Part shown: one piece after another, positions 51,324 through 60,845 of the stretch
Layout of the letters: each line of letters starts with the position of its first letter
How positions within the stretch are numbered: position 1 is the stretch's first letter
Origin: Limnothrix sp. FACHB-406
Lineage (GTDB): Bacteria; Cyanobacteriota; Cyanobacteriia; CACIAM-69d
Assembly: GCF_014698235.1 (NCBI RefSeq)
Contig: NZ_JACJSP010000017.1
Location: forward strand, 31,534 to 95,533
Direction of reading: 5' to 3'
DNA length: 64,000 nucleotides
Notes under the pieces: model-generated
The model's database searches: none
What the model was told of the DNA's origin: nothing
What the model saw: the letters and a program-made list of their open reading frames with translations, nothing else
Made by a program: the position numbers and the translations under genes

Positions 51324-52409
51324 CTAGGCGAGTCCAGGCACTTGAGGGGGTGCATTGAGCCAATCCTGTGGCTTCAGGAAGATCTCATAGAGACTCGCTT
51401 CCCGCGTGTTGGGGTCGGGCTGGTAGCCATATTCCCAACGCACGAGTGGCGGCAAGGACATCAAAATTGACTCTGTGCGACCGTTGGTTTGCAGCCCGAA
51501 GATCGTGCCGCGATCGTACACCAAGTTAAACTCAACGTACCGTCCCCGACGATAAAGCTGGAAATTTCGCTCCCGATCGCCATATTCCTGGGACTGACGA
51601 CGCTCAACGATCGGCACGTAGGCCGGTAGGAACGCTCGGCCGCAATCTTGCACGAAGCCGAACAACTCCTCCCAATTGCGCTGAGCCGGCACGCCCACTT
51701 GCTTGCTGTGTTGGGCGGCGGGGCCCTGGGCATCGGGGCCGCGATAGAGTTCGTTGGTGCCGTCTTGGTAATCGAAGAAGATGCCGCCAACCCCACGGGT
51801 TTCATTGCGGTGCTTCAGGAAGAAATATTCATCGCACCAGAGCTTGAAGGTGTCGTAGTAGTGCGAATTGTGGCGATCGCACGCATCCTTCAGGGTTTGG
51901 TGAAAATGCACCACATCTTCCACAAAGGGGTAGTAGGGGGTGAGGTCAATGCCGCCTCCAAACCACCACACGGGGCCCGCTTCAAAGTAGCGGTAGTTGA
52001 GGTGAACCGTGGGGATGTAGGGACTTTTGGGGTGCAGCACCATGGAAGTACCGGTGGCGTAAAAGCCATGGCCGGCTGCTTCCGGGCGCTGGGTCAGAAT
52101 CGAAGGGGGCAATTGGGTTCCCCACACTTCCGAGAAGTTGACTCCGCCTTGCTCAAATACGCCGCCGTTGGTGATGACGCGCGATCGCCCGCCGCCCCCT
52201 TCGGGCCGCTCCCAGGCATCTTCACGGAACTGACCCGCCCCATCGGCGGCCGTCAGTCCCTGGCAAATTTCATCTTGAATTTGGCGCATCCATTGGCCAA
52301 CCCGTTCACGGGAGTCGGCTGGCGGTGCGCCCGCAACCATGGGTTGGGCCTGGCCGTTGGCCTCGGGATGGGTGATCGATGACTTGGCGGGGGTTGCGAA
52401 TGCGGTCAT
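51324..52409 (-). CDS. hemF: Oxygen-dependent coproporphyrinogen III oxidase
   Basis: HemF decarboxylates coproporphyrinogen III to protoporphyrinogen IX with O2, on the path to heme and chlorophyll. The 361-residue length fits. Typical sequences are [67 protein letters not shown] and [13 protein letters not shown]. The protein starts at 52409 after a short upstream stretch without strong ribosome site. It is cytosolic. No other tetrapyrrole gene is directly adjacent; hemW and gun4 lie elsewhere in the window. Confidence 0.97.
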   Translation of the reverse strand: MTAFATPAKSSITHPEANGQAQPMVAGAPPADSRERVGQWMRQIQDEICQGLTAADGAGQFREDAWERPEGGGGRSRVITNGGVFEQGGVNFSEVWGTQLPPSILTQRPEAAGHGFYATGTSMVLHPKSPYIPTVHLNYRYFEAGPVWWFGGGIDLTPYYPFVEDVVHFHQTLKDACDRHNSHYYDTFKLWCDEYFFLKHRNETRGVGGIFFDYQDGTNELYRGPDAQGPAAQHSKQVGVPAQRNWEELFGFVQDCGRAFLPAYVPIVERRQSQEYGDRERNFQLYRRGRYVEFNLVYDRGTIFGLQTNGRTESILMSLPPLVRWEYGYQPDPNTREASLYEIFLKPQDWLNAPPQVPGLA

Positions 52410-53282
52410 AGCTAATGTCTAACGCAGTTTGTTAGGAAGCTTTAGGAAAAGGAAACGCCCGCGATCGACCTAAATTTAGGAACTCCCTCAGCCTGGGACG
52501 GGGGACGGCGATCGATCTTGGTAGAAAACAGGTTCTGGCGGTTGGGTCAGTTTCCTCACCCAAACGACAACCAGTGCCACGGTTGCTATTGACCCTCTAG
52601 CGTACCGGAGGCCCCTAAAAGTCCGGCCAAGCAGTCGTAGAACTTAACAATTTTGTTGTAATCCTGCTGCTGAATCGGAATTAATCGTTGGTATGAGCGC
52701 TTGATCGCTCCCGATCGCCTAAGCCGCCGTCTGTCAACTTCCCTTAACAAGACTGGGATCAAGGTGGGGATCAGCTTGAAATTGATGAGCGCCCAGAGCC
52801 ATGAGAGCGACTCAAACAGATACTCAAATCAATACCCATCAATACCCATCAATACCCAAACAGAACTCAAACAATACCCAAACAGAACTCAAGCAGATGG
52901 AGAAGCAACTTCTAGAATCCAACCCAGACCCCTGAGCACCGAGCCTCCCCTGATTTCCCCAACTCTCGATCTTGCAAGCCCTGAGAACAATCAGGACATT
53001 CAGAACATAAGCAGCCTTCTGCTCGATCGGTAGCAGCCCACCGGCAAACGGTAAGATTTCAAAACATACAAACTCTGAGTACAAATCCTTAGAATCACCC
53101 AAAAGTTCCTGAATCCCCCCGACTCGCTGCCATGGCCGAACCATCGGCCCCCGTAGTCCGAGCCTTGGAAACTTCAGTGAATTCGGGATCTCTGAGGGAT
53201 CTGTTCGGGATCTCTTTTAGCCTCAGCTTCCGATTAAGACTCAGCTTTCGACTCAGCTACGCCAACGAATTCCCACTCACCC
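52410..53282. other. Intergenic region between hemF and mrp with tandem repeats
   Basis: About 870 bp with no supported gene. A frame at 52701-53033 merely translates the repeats. AATACCCATC repeats (10 bp) start at 52831 and a 21-bp unit occurs at 52850-52870 and 52872-52892. Confidence 0.5.
52831..52892. repeat. Composite tandem repeat (10-bp and 22-bp periods)
   Basis: AATACCCATC occurs at 52831 and 52841, with a related copy at 52851. The 21-mer beginning CAATACCCAAACAG occurs at 52850 and 52872. Confidence 0.8.
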
Positions 53283-54362
53283 ATGACTGCTACCGCCCTC
53301 AGTCCCGAAGCCGTGCTTGAGATTTTGCGCCCCGTGGAAGATCCGGAACTGCGCAAAAGCCTCGTTGAGTTGAACATGATCCGCAACGTCAGCATCGATG
53401 GCGGCGCTGTGCGGTTCACCCTGGTGCTGACAACCCCCGCTTGCCCCTTGCGGGAATTTATTGTGGATGACTGCAAGCGGGCGGTGAAAACCCTGCCCGG
53501 CGTGGAGTCGGTGGATGTGGAAGTGACGGCTGAAACGCCGCAACAAAAATCCTTGCCCGATCGCGCGGGGATTTCCGGCGTGAAAAATATCCTGGCCGTG
53601 TCCAGCGGCAAGGGTGGCGTGGGCAAAAGCACCGTAGCCGTGAATATTGCCGTTTCCCTGGCCCAGTCGGGGGCCAAAGTGGGGCTAATTGATGCTGATA
53701 TTTATGGGCCCAACGTGCCAACCATGCTGGGTTTAACCCAGGCGGAGGTGATGGTGCGGCCAGGGCAGGGGCAAGGACAAGACATCTTGGAACCGGCGGA
53801 AAACCACGGCGTGAAGATGGTGTCCATGGGCTTCTTGATTGACCCCGATCAACCGGTAATTTGGCGGGGGCCGATGCTGAACGGCATCATTCGCCAATTC
53901 CTGTACCAAGTGGACTGGGGCGAGTTGGACTACTTAATTGTGGATATGCCGCCTGGAACGGGGGATGCCCAGTTGACCATGGCCCAAGCTGTGCCCATGG
54001 CGGGGGCGGTGATTGTGACCACGCCCCAAACGGTGTCGCTGATTGATGCGCGGCGCGGGCTGAAGATGTTTCAGCAGCTCAGTGTGCCGGTGTTGGGGAT
54101 CGTGGAAAATATGAGCTACTTCATTCCGCCGGATCTGCCCGATCGCCAATACGACCTATTTGGTTCGGGTGGAGGCAAAAAGACAGCGGAAGAATTAGCA
54201 GTGCCGCTGCTGGGCTGTGTGCCCTTGGAAATGCCTGTGCGGGAAGGGGGCGATCGGGGTGTGCCCATTGTGGTGTCGGCTCCGGATTCGGCCTCAGCCC
54301 AGGCCCTGAAGGCGATCGCCCAGGCCGTGGCGGCACGGGTTTCGGTAATGGCCCTGAGCTAG
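53283..54362 (+). CDS. mrp: Mrp/ApbC-family Fe-S cluster carrier ATPase
   Basis: This P-loop ATPase carries and inserts Fe-S clusters. The 359-residue protein has an N-terminal MIP18/DUF59 domain (about residues 1-85; VLEILRPVEDPELRKSLVEL) and an NBP35-type ATPase domain with the deviant Walker A SSGKGGVGKSTVAVNIA near residue 111. IDADIYGPNVPTMLG and LIVDMPPGTGDAQLT are further signatures. ATG 53283 fits the family start. rodA follows about 100 bp downstream on the same strand. Confidence 0.95.
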   Translation: MTATALSPEAVLEILRPVEDPELRKSLVELNMIRNVSIDGGAVRFTLVLTTPACPLREFIVDDCKRAVKTLPGVESVDVEVTAETPQQKSLPDRAGISGVKNILAVSSGKGGVGKSTVAVNIAVSLAQSGAKVGLIDADIYGPNVPTMLGLTQAEVMVRPGQGQGQDILEPAENHGVKMVSMGFLIDPDQPVIWRGPMLNGIIRQFLYQVDWGELDYLIVDMPPGTGDAQLTMAQAVPMAGAVIVTTPQTVSLIDARRGLKMFQQLSVPVLGIVENMSYFIPPDLPDRQYDLFGSGGGKKTAEELAVPLLGCVPLEMPVREGGDRGVPIVVSAPDSASAQALKAIAQAVAARVSVMALS

Positions 54363-54463
54363 TTTGCCTGAACTAGTTTGGGCGTTACCGGCGACTGGCG
54401 GTGAACCATCGGGCCATCGCTCCGCTACTGTTTGATCCAATCCTCGCCCTTTGCTTGCACTCA

Positions 54464-55723
54464 ATGGCTTCTTCCATGTTGCGCTCCAGTCGCTGGAATC
54501 TCAAATCGCTGATTCAACCCTGGGCTGATATTGACTGGGTGTTGCTGCTGGCGGTCACGGTGATGACCGTCATTGGTGGCATCAGCATCCGCAGCGTCGA
54601 ACTCAGCTCCGGGGGCACGAACTGGATTCAACACCTGGTGATGGGCGCCATTGGTTTAATCATTGCCCTCTGGCTGGCCCGATCGCGCTATGAGGAAGTG
54701 GAGCGTTGGCGCTGGTGGATCTATGGCGGCATTAACCTGCTGTTGATTGCGGTGATGCTGTTTGGGACAACGGCCTTGGGGGCAGAACGTTGGCTGACGA
54801 TCGGGAACTTTAATATTCAGCCTTCGGAGTTTGCCAAGGTGGGGCTAATCATCACCCTGGCCAGCGCCATCAACCAAGAAAGCATTTCCACCCTGCCGCG
54901 CTTGTTTCAGGTGCTAGCGGTGACGGCCGTGCCCGCCGCCCTGGTGTTCTTGCAGCCCAGCTTGGGATCAACGTTGGTGCTGGGGTCGATTTGCATGAGC
55001 ATGTTGTATTGGGGCAATGCCAATCCCGGTTGGCTGGCGCTGCTGGTGTCGCCGGTCATTTCCGCCGTGTTGTTTAACGTTTACTTGCCCGCTTGGTTGG
55101 CTTGGGTGGCCCTGATGGGTTTTGCGGCTTGGAAAAGTCTGCCCTGGCGCATCTATGGCAGCTTGGGAGCGATCGTGGTGAACCTGACTTCCGGGGGGTT
55201 GGGCAAAATCTTTTGGGACTTTTTGAAGCCATACCAAAAGGCCCGGATCACCATGTTTCTCAACCCAGATCAGGATCCGATGGGTGGGGGCTATCACTTG
55301 ATCCAGTCGCGGATCGCGATCGGGGCGGGGGAGCTTTGGGGCCAGGGGTTGTTCAAAGGAACCCAAACCCAGTTGAACTTCATTCCCGAGCAGGACACAG
55401 ACTTTATCTTTGCGGCGGTGGGCGAAGAGCTGGGTTTTATTGGCTCGATCGTGGTGCTGGCCCTGTTTTGGATTATTTGCTTGCGGTTGGTGTCGATCGC
55501 CCAATCCGCGAAAGATAACTTTGGCTCGGCGATCGCGATTGGCGTGTTGGGAATGTTGATTTTCCAAATTACGGTCAACATTGGGATGACGATCGGCCTG
55601 GCTCCCATCACGGGGATTCCCTTGCCCTGGTTGAGTTATGGGCGATCGGCAATGCTCACCAATTTTGTGGCGATCGGGCTGGTGCTGTCGGTGGCCAACC
55701 ATCGCCAGCGGTTGCGATTCTAG
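54464..55723 (+). CDS. rodA: Rod shape-determining protein RodA (SEDS glycosyltransferase)
   Basis: RodA polymerises peptidoglycan glycan strands during elongation. From ATG 54464 it has 419 residues with about ten membrane helices. SEDS motifs include ERWLTIGNFNIQPSEFAKV, FLQPSLGSTLVLG, KARITMFLNPDQDPMGGGYH, FKGTQTQLNFIPEQDTDFIF and GIPLPWLSYGRSAML. The frame can start at GTG 54401, but the extra 21 residues are not needed. Its class B penicillin-binding partner is not adjacent. Confidence 0.95.
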   Translation: MASSMLRSSRWNLKSLIQPWADIDWVLLLAVTVMTVIGGISIRSVELSSGGTNWIQHLVMGAIGLIIALWLARSRYEEVERWRWWIYGGINLLLIAVMLFGTTALGAERWLTIGNFNIQPSEFAKVGLIITLASAINQESISTLPRLFQVLAVTAVPAALVFLQPSLGSTLVLGSICMSMLYWGNANPGWLALLVSPVISAVLFNVYLPAWLAWVALMGFAAWKSLPWRIYGSLGAIVVNLTSGGLGKIFWDFLKPYQKARITMFLNPDQDPMGGGYHLIQSRIAIGAGELWGQGLFKGTQTQLNFIPEQDTDFIFAAVGEELGFIGSIVVLALFWIICLRLVSIAQSAKDNFGSAIAIGVLGMLIFQITVNIGMTIGLAPITGIPLPWLSYGRSAMLTNFVAIGLVLSVANHRQRLRF

Positions 55724-55774
55724 CGGCTGCGATTCTGAACTCGGATTTCGCCACCGAAATTTTGACGACTTGGC

Positions 55775-56002
55775 GTGGCGGAAAATTGGGTGGTGAACGT
55801 CGAATCGCGATCAATCATTGGATTTGAGATCGCCGATCGGGGCAGTCGCGAAATTCAAGTCTCGCAAGTGTTGCCCGGTTTAGAATTATCGATTGTGATG
55901 GAGGTGCTGCAACGGCTTGATCGCGCAGACGATGAAAAAATCACCCGCTCGATAATCGAACAATTCCAAGCAAAATCTTGCCTAAATCCCTTAAAGCAAT
56001 GA
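55775..56002 (+). pseudogene. C-terminal remnant of a Uma2-family (DUF820) gene
   Basis: About 75 codons contain GFEIADRGSREIQVSQVLPG, then LELSIVMEVLQRLDRADDEK and an IIEQFQAK end, the C-terminal portion of Uma2 proteins. The catalytic N-terminal part is missing, so this is a relic unless a start further upstream is shown. It begins a region of AT-rich DNA with a possibly transferred gene. Confidence 0.65.
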
Positions 56003-56208
56003 ATCACTTACTCTGGTCTTGAGCGTTGATTATGTCAACTCCTTGATCACCTTGATCACCCAAAACTCAACCAATCAAGATGCCGTGCTGCTGAAATCGC
56101 TGGCTGGGAAATCACGCCATCCTTCACCTGGGGCAAATCGCAATTGCCGGTTTCAGATATAGTAAAAAAGACCGTCAACACTCTATAAAACGATAAATTC
56201 TTACCGAA

Positions 56209-57051
56209 ATGAATTGTTTAGAAAAATCAATGCAAAAACTTCTTAACTTTGCTCCTGGCATTGAGTTCTATATCAAAGTGGCAATTGCCTGTACGCTCAT
56301 TCAACAAGTATTCTTCTACTTTCTGGGAAATTCTCAGATTTCATTTATTAATCAAGTTTTTCTCTATTGGGCAGTTGGCTCTATTTCATTTTATGGCGTT
56401 GGTTTGCTGATTGAAAAAAATATTAAAAGCAATGATTCTCTGGCGAAAAAACTAACCGCAAGAGTGGTCAAAGTCAAAAAACAGACATTTCCTGCTTTTA
56501 CAGTCAAGGGAATTGTTTTGGGTGAACTTAGGTCTTTGGCAGCAGCATTTGTAATTCTATACTTGGCTCCGGAGGTTCACAGAGGAAATAGCTTACTCCT
56601 TAATATCGCATGGTTTTTGGCAAGAATTATTGTTGCAGATCTTTGCTTTTATATTGCACACTGGCTGCTTCATAGACAAGCTTTTGTAAAAATTCACCTT
56701 AAACATCATGAATTTCGTGACTCTTCCAGCTTCGTGGCTGGATATAAGAGTTTTCCTGAATACCTGATTACGACCCTTACGGATCTTTTGCCTATTTTTA
56801 TATTTGGGTATGATATTACTCAAGTCTGTGCATGGGTCATCGTCGGCAATATCTACAATTTAGAAGGACATAGCTCATTATCAATTTTCTTTATTTCATC
56901 AGATTTCCATGATCTCCACCACACCTGTTTTAATGGGAATTACGGTATTCAAGATTTTTGGGATCGTGTATTCAATACATTAAGACCGACAAAAAAACAG
57001 CTACGGCCCATTTTTCCAGCAAATTATCTGGCATCTAGCGATCACCACTAA
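56209..57051 (+). CDS. Fatty acid hydroxylase/sterol desaturase family membrane protein
   Basis: The 280-residue protein is a membrane di-iron oxygenase candidate. Three histidine clusters are visible: HWLLHRQ (near residue 151), HLKHHEF (near 164) and HDLHHTCFNGNYG (near 239), the pattern of the superfamily. Helices occur near 15-35, 42-65, 100-125 and 185-215. The substrate could be a lipid, carotenoid or sterol-like molecule. Codon use and AT content differ sharply from neighbouring genes and no GCGATCGC lies within, which suggests horizontal acquisition. A second Met seven codons inside is an alternative start. Confidence 0.85.
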   Translation: MNCLEKSMQKLLNFAPGIEFYIKVAIACTLIQQVFFYFLGNSQISFINQVFLYWAVGSISFYGVGLLIEKNIKSNDSLAKKLTARVVKVKKQTFPAFTVKGIVLGELRSLAAAFVILYLAPEVHRGNSLLLNIAWFLARIIVADLCFYIAHWLLHRQAFVKIHLKHHEFRDSSSFVAGYKSFPEYLITTLTDLLPIFIFGYDITQVCAWVIVGNIYNLEGHSSLSIFFISSDFHDLHHTCFNGNYGIQDFWDRVFNTLRPTKKQLRPIFPANYLASSDHH

Positions 57052-57173
57052 ATTCTGAGACCAGAAGGATTTAGGGCTACAGAGGGGGAATTCCATGGCG
57101 GGAAGTTTAGTCTATGAGCCTATCAGTTCCCCATTCGGTTGACGCATGACCGACGCTTTGTCCTTGTTCTCAA

Positions 57174-57240
57174 TGGTTTTGATTTGGTGGTTTTGATCGG
57201 TGGTTTTGATTCGGCAGTTTTGATCGGCAGTTTTGATCAG
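57174..57240. repeat. Tandem array, 5 units of 13-14 bp (GTTTTGATCGG type)
   Basis: Units start at 57174, 57188, 57201, 57215 and 57228 with core GTTTTGAT. The array lies between the AT-rich hydroxylase gene and ribE, 36 bp before the latter. Confidence 0.85.
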
Positions 57241-57275
57241 TAGCTTTTAACGGCATCAGGTATTAGGACTCAGCA

Positions 57276-57941
57276 GTGTTTACAGGATTGGTGCAAGGAC
57301 TGGGAACCCTGGAACGACTGGGGAACGATCGGGTGGTGATTACCTGCGAACCCGAGGCGATCGGGGCGATTGTCCCCGGTTTGGAACTGGGTGATAGCGT
57401 GGCGGTGAATGGGGTGTGCTTGACGGTGGAAACCCTGTTGCCCGATGGGTTTGTGGCGGCTGTGTCCCCGGAAACCATCGATCGCACCACCCTGGGGCAA
57501 GTGCAGCGCGTGAACTTGGAACCTTCGTTGCGGGTGGGCAGCAAAATTGGCGGCCACTTCGTGACGGGGCATGTGGACGGGCCCGGCTGGTTTGAATCGG
57601 CGATCGCCACGGCCACCTCCTGGGAACTGAGTTTTCAGGCGAGCGATCGGGTCGCACGCTACATCGTTCAAAAGGGCAGCATCGCGATCGATGGCATCAG
57701 CCTGACGATCGCCGATTGTTCGGACGATGGCCGCTGGTTCAAGGTGGCCGCCATTCCCCACACCTACGCCCACACCACCTTGCAGGACTTGCAGCCCGGG
57801 GCCGCCGTCAACCTGGAAGGGGACGTGTTGGGGAAATATGTTGAAAAACTCCTGCGATCGGGAGCGGGCCCCCTGAACGGCGGCGCGGGGGAGAGCTATG
57901 CCATCACCCCCGACTTTTTAGCGGAGCATGGCTATCTTTAG
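57276..57941 (+). CDS. ribE: Riboflavin synthase, alpha subunit
   Basis: It dismutates two 6,7-dimethyl-8-ribityllumazine molecules to riboflavin. The 221-residue protein has two lumazine-binding repeats: MFTGLVQGLGTL at the start, the first with VNGVCLTV and GHVDGPGW, the second with IDGISLTIADCSDDG and HTYAHTTL. It begins with GTG (57276), supported by the strict family start MFTG. No FMN riboswitch was recognised upstream; instead a 13-bp tandem array lies there. Confidence 0.95.
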   Translation: MFTGLVQGLGTLERLGNDRVVITCEPEAIGAIVPGLELGDSVAVNGVCLTVETLLPDGFVAAVSPETIDRTTLGQVQRVNLEPSLRVGSKIGGHFVTGHVDGPGWFESAIATATSWELSFQASDRVARYIVQKGSIAIDGISLTIADCSDDGRWFKVAAIPHTYAHTTLQDLQPGAAVNLEGDVLGKYVEKLLRSGAGPLNGGAGESYAITPDFLAEHGYL

Positions 57942-58272
57942 AAGCCCGATCGCTTGTGGCCTGAACCAGCCCCATGCAGGGGCCCATAGAGGCACTGCTG
58001 AGGAATACCGGGGCGATCGGGCAAGGGCCGCGAAACCCAGTACCATAGATCCCGAAGCTCCCGAAAGCTCCCGAAGCTTAAGCAGCAAGATCAAGCCAAT
58101 CCCTGAGCAGCGCTCAACGATTGGTAATCATGATTTGCAATCTCGAAGCCTGGGCAAACCGATCAATCCGTTCGTGGTTTTGGGGTTTGCGCCGTAGTCC
58201 CTAATGCGCCATTTCCGGCCAATTTTCCTTTAACAACCATTTCTTGAAAACGCTGGTTCTTCCTAGGTTGGC
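57942..58272. other. Intergenic region between ribE and gun4
   Basis: No gene is supported; an open frame at 57928-58197 has no family features. GAAGCTCCCGAAAGCTCCCGAAGC forms short repeats near 58055-58080. Confidence 0.45.
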
Positions 58273-59004
58273 ATGAGCGATTCCCCTGCGTCCGCCGTCA
58301 TTGATCCGTCTACCGCCCTCGACTCCCTGGCCACCGCGCTCAACAGCGGCAACCTGAAAAAGCAATTGGCTGCCCTTCCGGCGTTAGCGGCCCTGGATGA
58401 TGGCGTGGCCTTGCTGATCGACTTTGCCAAGGATCGATCGCCCCAGCCCTTGGCCATTGACACGATCGATCCGCTGCTGGGTCGCATCGGCCAACTGTTG
58501 AACCGGGCCGACTTGCCCCAGGCTCGCAACTTCCTTGAAGGCTACTATCCCGATGGGGTGGTGGAGTTGCCCGGGGAATGCACCGTGGACTACCAACCCA
58601 TTCAAACGGCGTTGCTTGAGGAAGATTTTGATCAGGCCGATCGAATCACCATCCAAAAACTGTGCGAGCTGGCGGGCCCCGAAGCCGTCAAACGCAAATG
58701 GCTGTATTTCACCGAGGTCGATCGCTTCCCCGCCCTTGATCTGCAAGTGATTGATGGCCTGTGGCGCACCTATTCCGAAGGGAAATTTGGCTTTTCGATT
58801 CAGCGCGAAATTTGGTTGGGTGTGGGGCAAGATTGGGAAAAATTCTGGCCCAAAATTAACTGGAAACAGGGTAACCACTGGACGCGCTGGCCCGGTGAAT
58901 TTACCTGGAGTTTGGCAGCGCCCCGAGGCCATTTGCCCACCACCAATCAACTGCGGGGCGTGCGGGTGATGAATGCCCTGATGCGCCATCCGGCTTGGTC
59001 TTAG
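58273..59004 (+). CDS. gun4: Tetrapyrrole-binding protein GUN4
   Basis: GUN4 binds protoporphyrin IX and Mg-protoporphyrin and stimulates Mg-chelatase in chlorophyll synthesis. The 243-residue protein has the N-terminal helical domain found in cyanobacterial Gun4 (about residues 1-85) and the GUN4 core from about 100, with LLEEDFDQADRITIQKLCEL, YFTEVDRFPALDLQVIDGLW, YSEGKFGFSIQREIWLGVG and PGEFTWSLAAPRGHLPTTNQ (greasy-palm porphyrin site). It is a soluble thylakoid-associated factor. Confidence 0.96.
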   Translation: MSDSPASAVIDPSTALDSLATALNSGNLKKQLAALPALAALDDGVALLIDFAKDRSPQPLAIDTIDPLLGRIGQLLNRADLPQARNFLEGYYPDGVVELPGECTVDYQPIQTALLEEDFDQADRITIQKLCELAGPEAVKRKWLYFTEVDRFPALDLQVIDGLWRTYSEGKFGFSIQREIWLGVGQDWEKFWPKINWKQGNHWTRWPGEFTWSLAAPRGHLPTTNQLRGVRVMNALMRHPAWS

Positions 59005-59188
59005 GCGTGAGCCAAGGGTTACGCTAGGGGTTGCGCTGGTAGTGATGCTGGTAGTCACGTAAAGGGTTGCGTGAATCGTTGAGCCAATTTGGGAAAACCG
59101 CCAGCGGCGCGATCGCTAGCCATTGGGCCCCGATCGACCTAGGCTAAATGTGCTGTTTTCCACACAGGCATCGCCGCCACCTCCTCGC

Positions 59189-60637
59189 ATGACCCATTGG
59201 GACACGATCGGGCAAACCCTCACCCTCTCTGGAGTCGCCTTAACCCAGTGGCGACAAACAAGCTGGCTGGGTCGTTGGATTGGGGCCCTCAGCGCTTGGC
59301 GACAAAGTAGCTGGCTGCTGCATTGGGGCGAAACCCTGCTGGCCCTGTTGGCGGCCACGGTTTTTGGCTTGGCTCCCTTTGCCGAAACGGATTTGCTGGG
59401 GCTGTTGCTGTTGGCGGCCGGTGCTTTTTGGGTGTTGCTAACGGTGACCGATCGCCCCGTTGCCGCTGCGGAAGCTGGTGATCAGCCTGGATTGTTCACC
59501 CCCATTCACCTGTTGGTGTTGCTTTATGGGGCGATCGCCACCGTGGCCGTGGCCTTTTCGCCCGTCCAGGCTGCCGCCTTCGTGGGCTGGACTAAGTTGA
59601 TTTTGTACCTGGTCTTTTTCTGTGTTCTGGCACGGGTCACCCGGCTGGAACGGGGCCGCGCCATCATCATCACCGTCTACCTGCTGGCTGCCTTAGCCAC
59701 CAGTGTCTATGGTCTGCGGCAATGGATCTTTGGAGCCGATGCCCTGGCCACCTGGGTTGATCCAGAATCACCCCTCAGCAAAACAACCCGGGTCTACAGC
59801 TATTTGGGCAATCCCAATCTGCTAGCCGGTTACCTAGAAGCCTCGGTTCCCCTGAGTGTGGCAGCGATCTTGGCCTGGAAAGGCTGGATCCAAAAAATCT
59901 TAGGCGTGGTGCTGCTGGGGTTGAATGGAACCTGCTTGGTGCTCACCTTCAGCCGAGGTGGTTGGATTGGGCTGGTGGTGGAGTTGGCGGTGCTGGGAAT
60001 TTTGCTGCTCTATTGGTGGTCTGTGCGGTTCACTCCCTTTTGGCGACGGTGGGCGATGCCGGCCCTGCTGGGCGGTGGCACAACCCTGATGGTGTTGGCG
60101 GTGGCGGCTTTGGAACCTCTGCGCGATCGGGTCTTCAGCATCTTTGCGGGCCGGGGCGACAGCAGCAACAACTTCCGCATTAACGTTTGGCAAGCGGTTT
60201 TGCAGATGATCCAAGACCGCCCTTGGTTAGGCATTGGCCCCGGTAATGTGGCCTTCAACCGCGTCTATCCGCGTTACCAAAAGCCGAAGTTCAGTGCCCT
60301 CAGTGCCTATTCCGTGGTTTTGGAAGTGTTGGTGGAAACGGGTGTGATTGGTTTCACCTGCTTTGTTTGGCTGTTGGGCATGACGGCGTATCAAGGGGGA
60401 AGGGCCCTCAATCGACTGCGACAACTGCAAGCCAGCCAGGGCTACTGGTTGTTGGCGGCCTTGGCCACCATGGCCGGTATGTTGGCCCATGGTTTGGTGG
60501 ATACGGTTTGGTATCGCCCCCAGGTCAGCACGCTTTTCTGGTTAATGTTGGCCCTGGTGGCGGGGTTCTATCAACCACCGACCATCGCTTCAGCGGCAAC
60601 CCCCAATCGCCCAAACTTGGCCAGCGAAGAGAGTTAA
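59189..60637 (+). CDS. ictB: IctB-type O-antigen ligase-family membrane protein
   Basis: IctB was described as a protein affecting inorganic carbon accumulation in cyanobacteria, but it belongs to the O-antigen ligase (Wzy/WaaL-like) family, so its true biochemical role is open. From ATG 59189 the product is 482 residues with about ten membrane helices. Family sequences include SWLLHWGETLLALLAATVFG, YSYLGNPNLLAGYLE, TFSRGGWIGL, RPWLGIGPGNVAFNRVYPRY and GLVDTVWYRPQV. The long periplasmic loop carries the ligase-like RPWLGIGPG and YQK motif. Confidence 0.88.
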   Translation: MTHWDTIGQTLTLSGVALTQWRQTSWLGRWIGALSAWRQSSWLLHWGETLLALLAATVFGLAPFAETDLLGLLLLAAGAFWVLLTVTDRPVAAAEAGDQPGLFTPIHLLVLLYGAIATVAVAFSPVQAAAFVGWTKLILYLVFFCVLARVTRLERGRAIIITVYLLAALATSVYGLRQWIFGADALATWVDPESPLSKTTRVYSYLGNPNLLAGYLEASVPLSVAAILAWKGWIQKILGVVLLGLNGTCLVLTFSRGGWIGLVVELAVLGILLLYWWSVRFTPFWRRWAMPALLGGGTTLMVLAVAALEPLRDRVFSIFAGRGDSSNNFRINVWQAVLQMIQDRPWLGIGPGNVAFNRVYPRYQKPKFSALSAYSVVLEVLVETGVIGFTCFVWLLGMTAYQGGRALNRLRQLQASQGYWLLAALATMAGMLAHGLVDTVWYRPQVSTLFWLMLALVAGFYQPPTIASAATPNRPNLASEES

Positions 60638-60845
60638 GCCGCCCGTTGATGATTCAACAGCCCAATTCACTGCCTTAACCGAGTTCACCGAATCGAATCA
60701 ACCCAGCGAAACCATCAGGCGATTAGTCAAGCGCTGGAGAATTTTGCAGCCAGCGGGGGCAGATTGCTGGTTTGGGAAACCCGATCGAGCCGATCGGAGT
60801 CGAATCCCGCAGTGGCCTGTTGATGAATTCGGTTAACGGATAGTT

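Noticed and set aside
52701..53033. 110-residue open frame before mrp
   Set aside because: Translates the AATACCC repeats into a QYPS/NTQ low-complexity string; no support as protein.
57247..57275. FMN riboswitch before ribE
   Set aside because: The space is too short and the conserved RFN core is absent; the upstream region is a 13-bp array.
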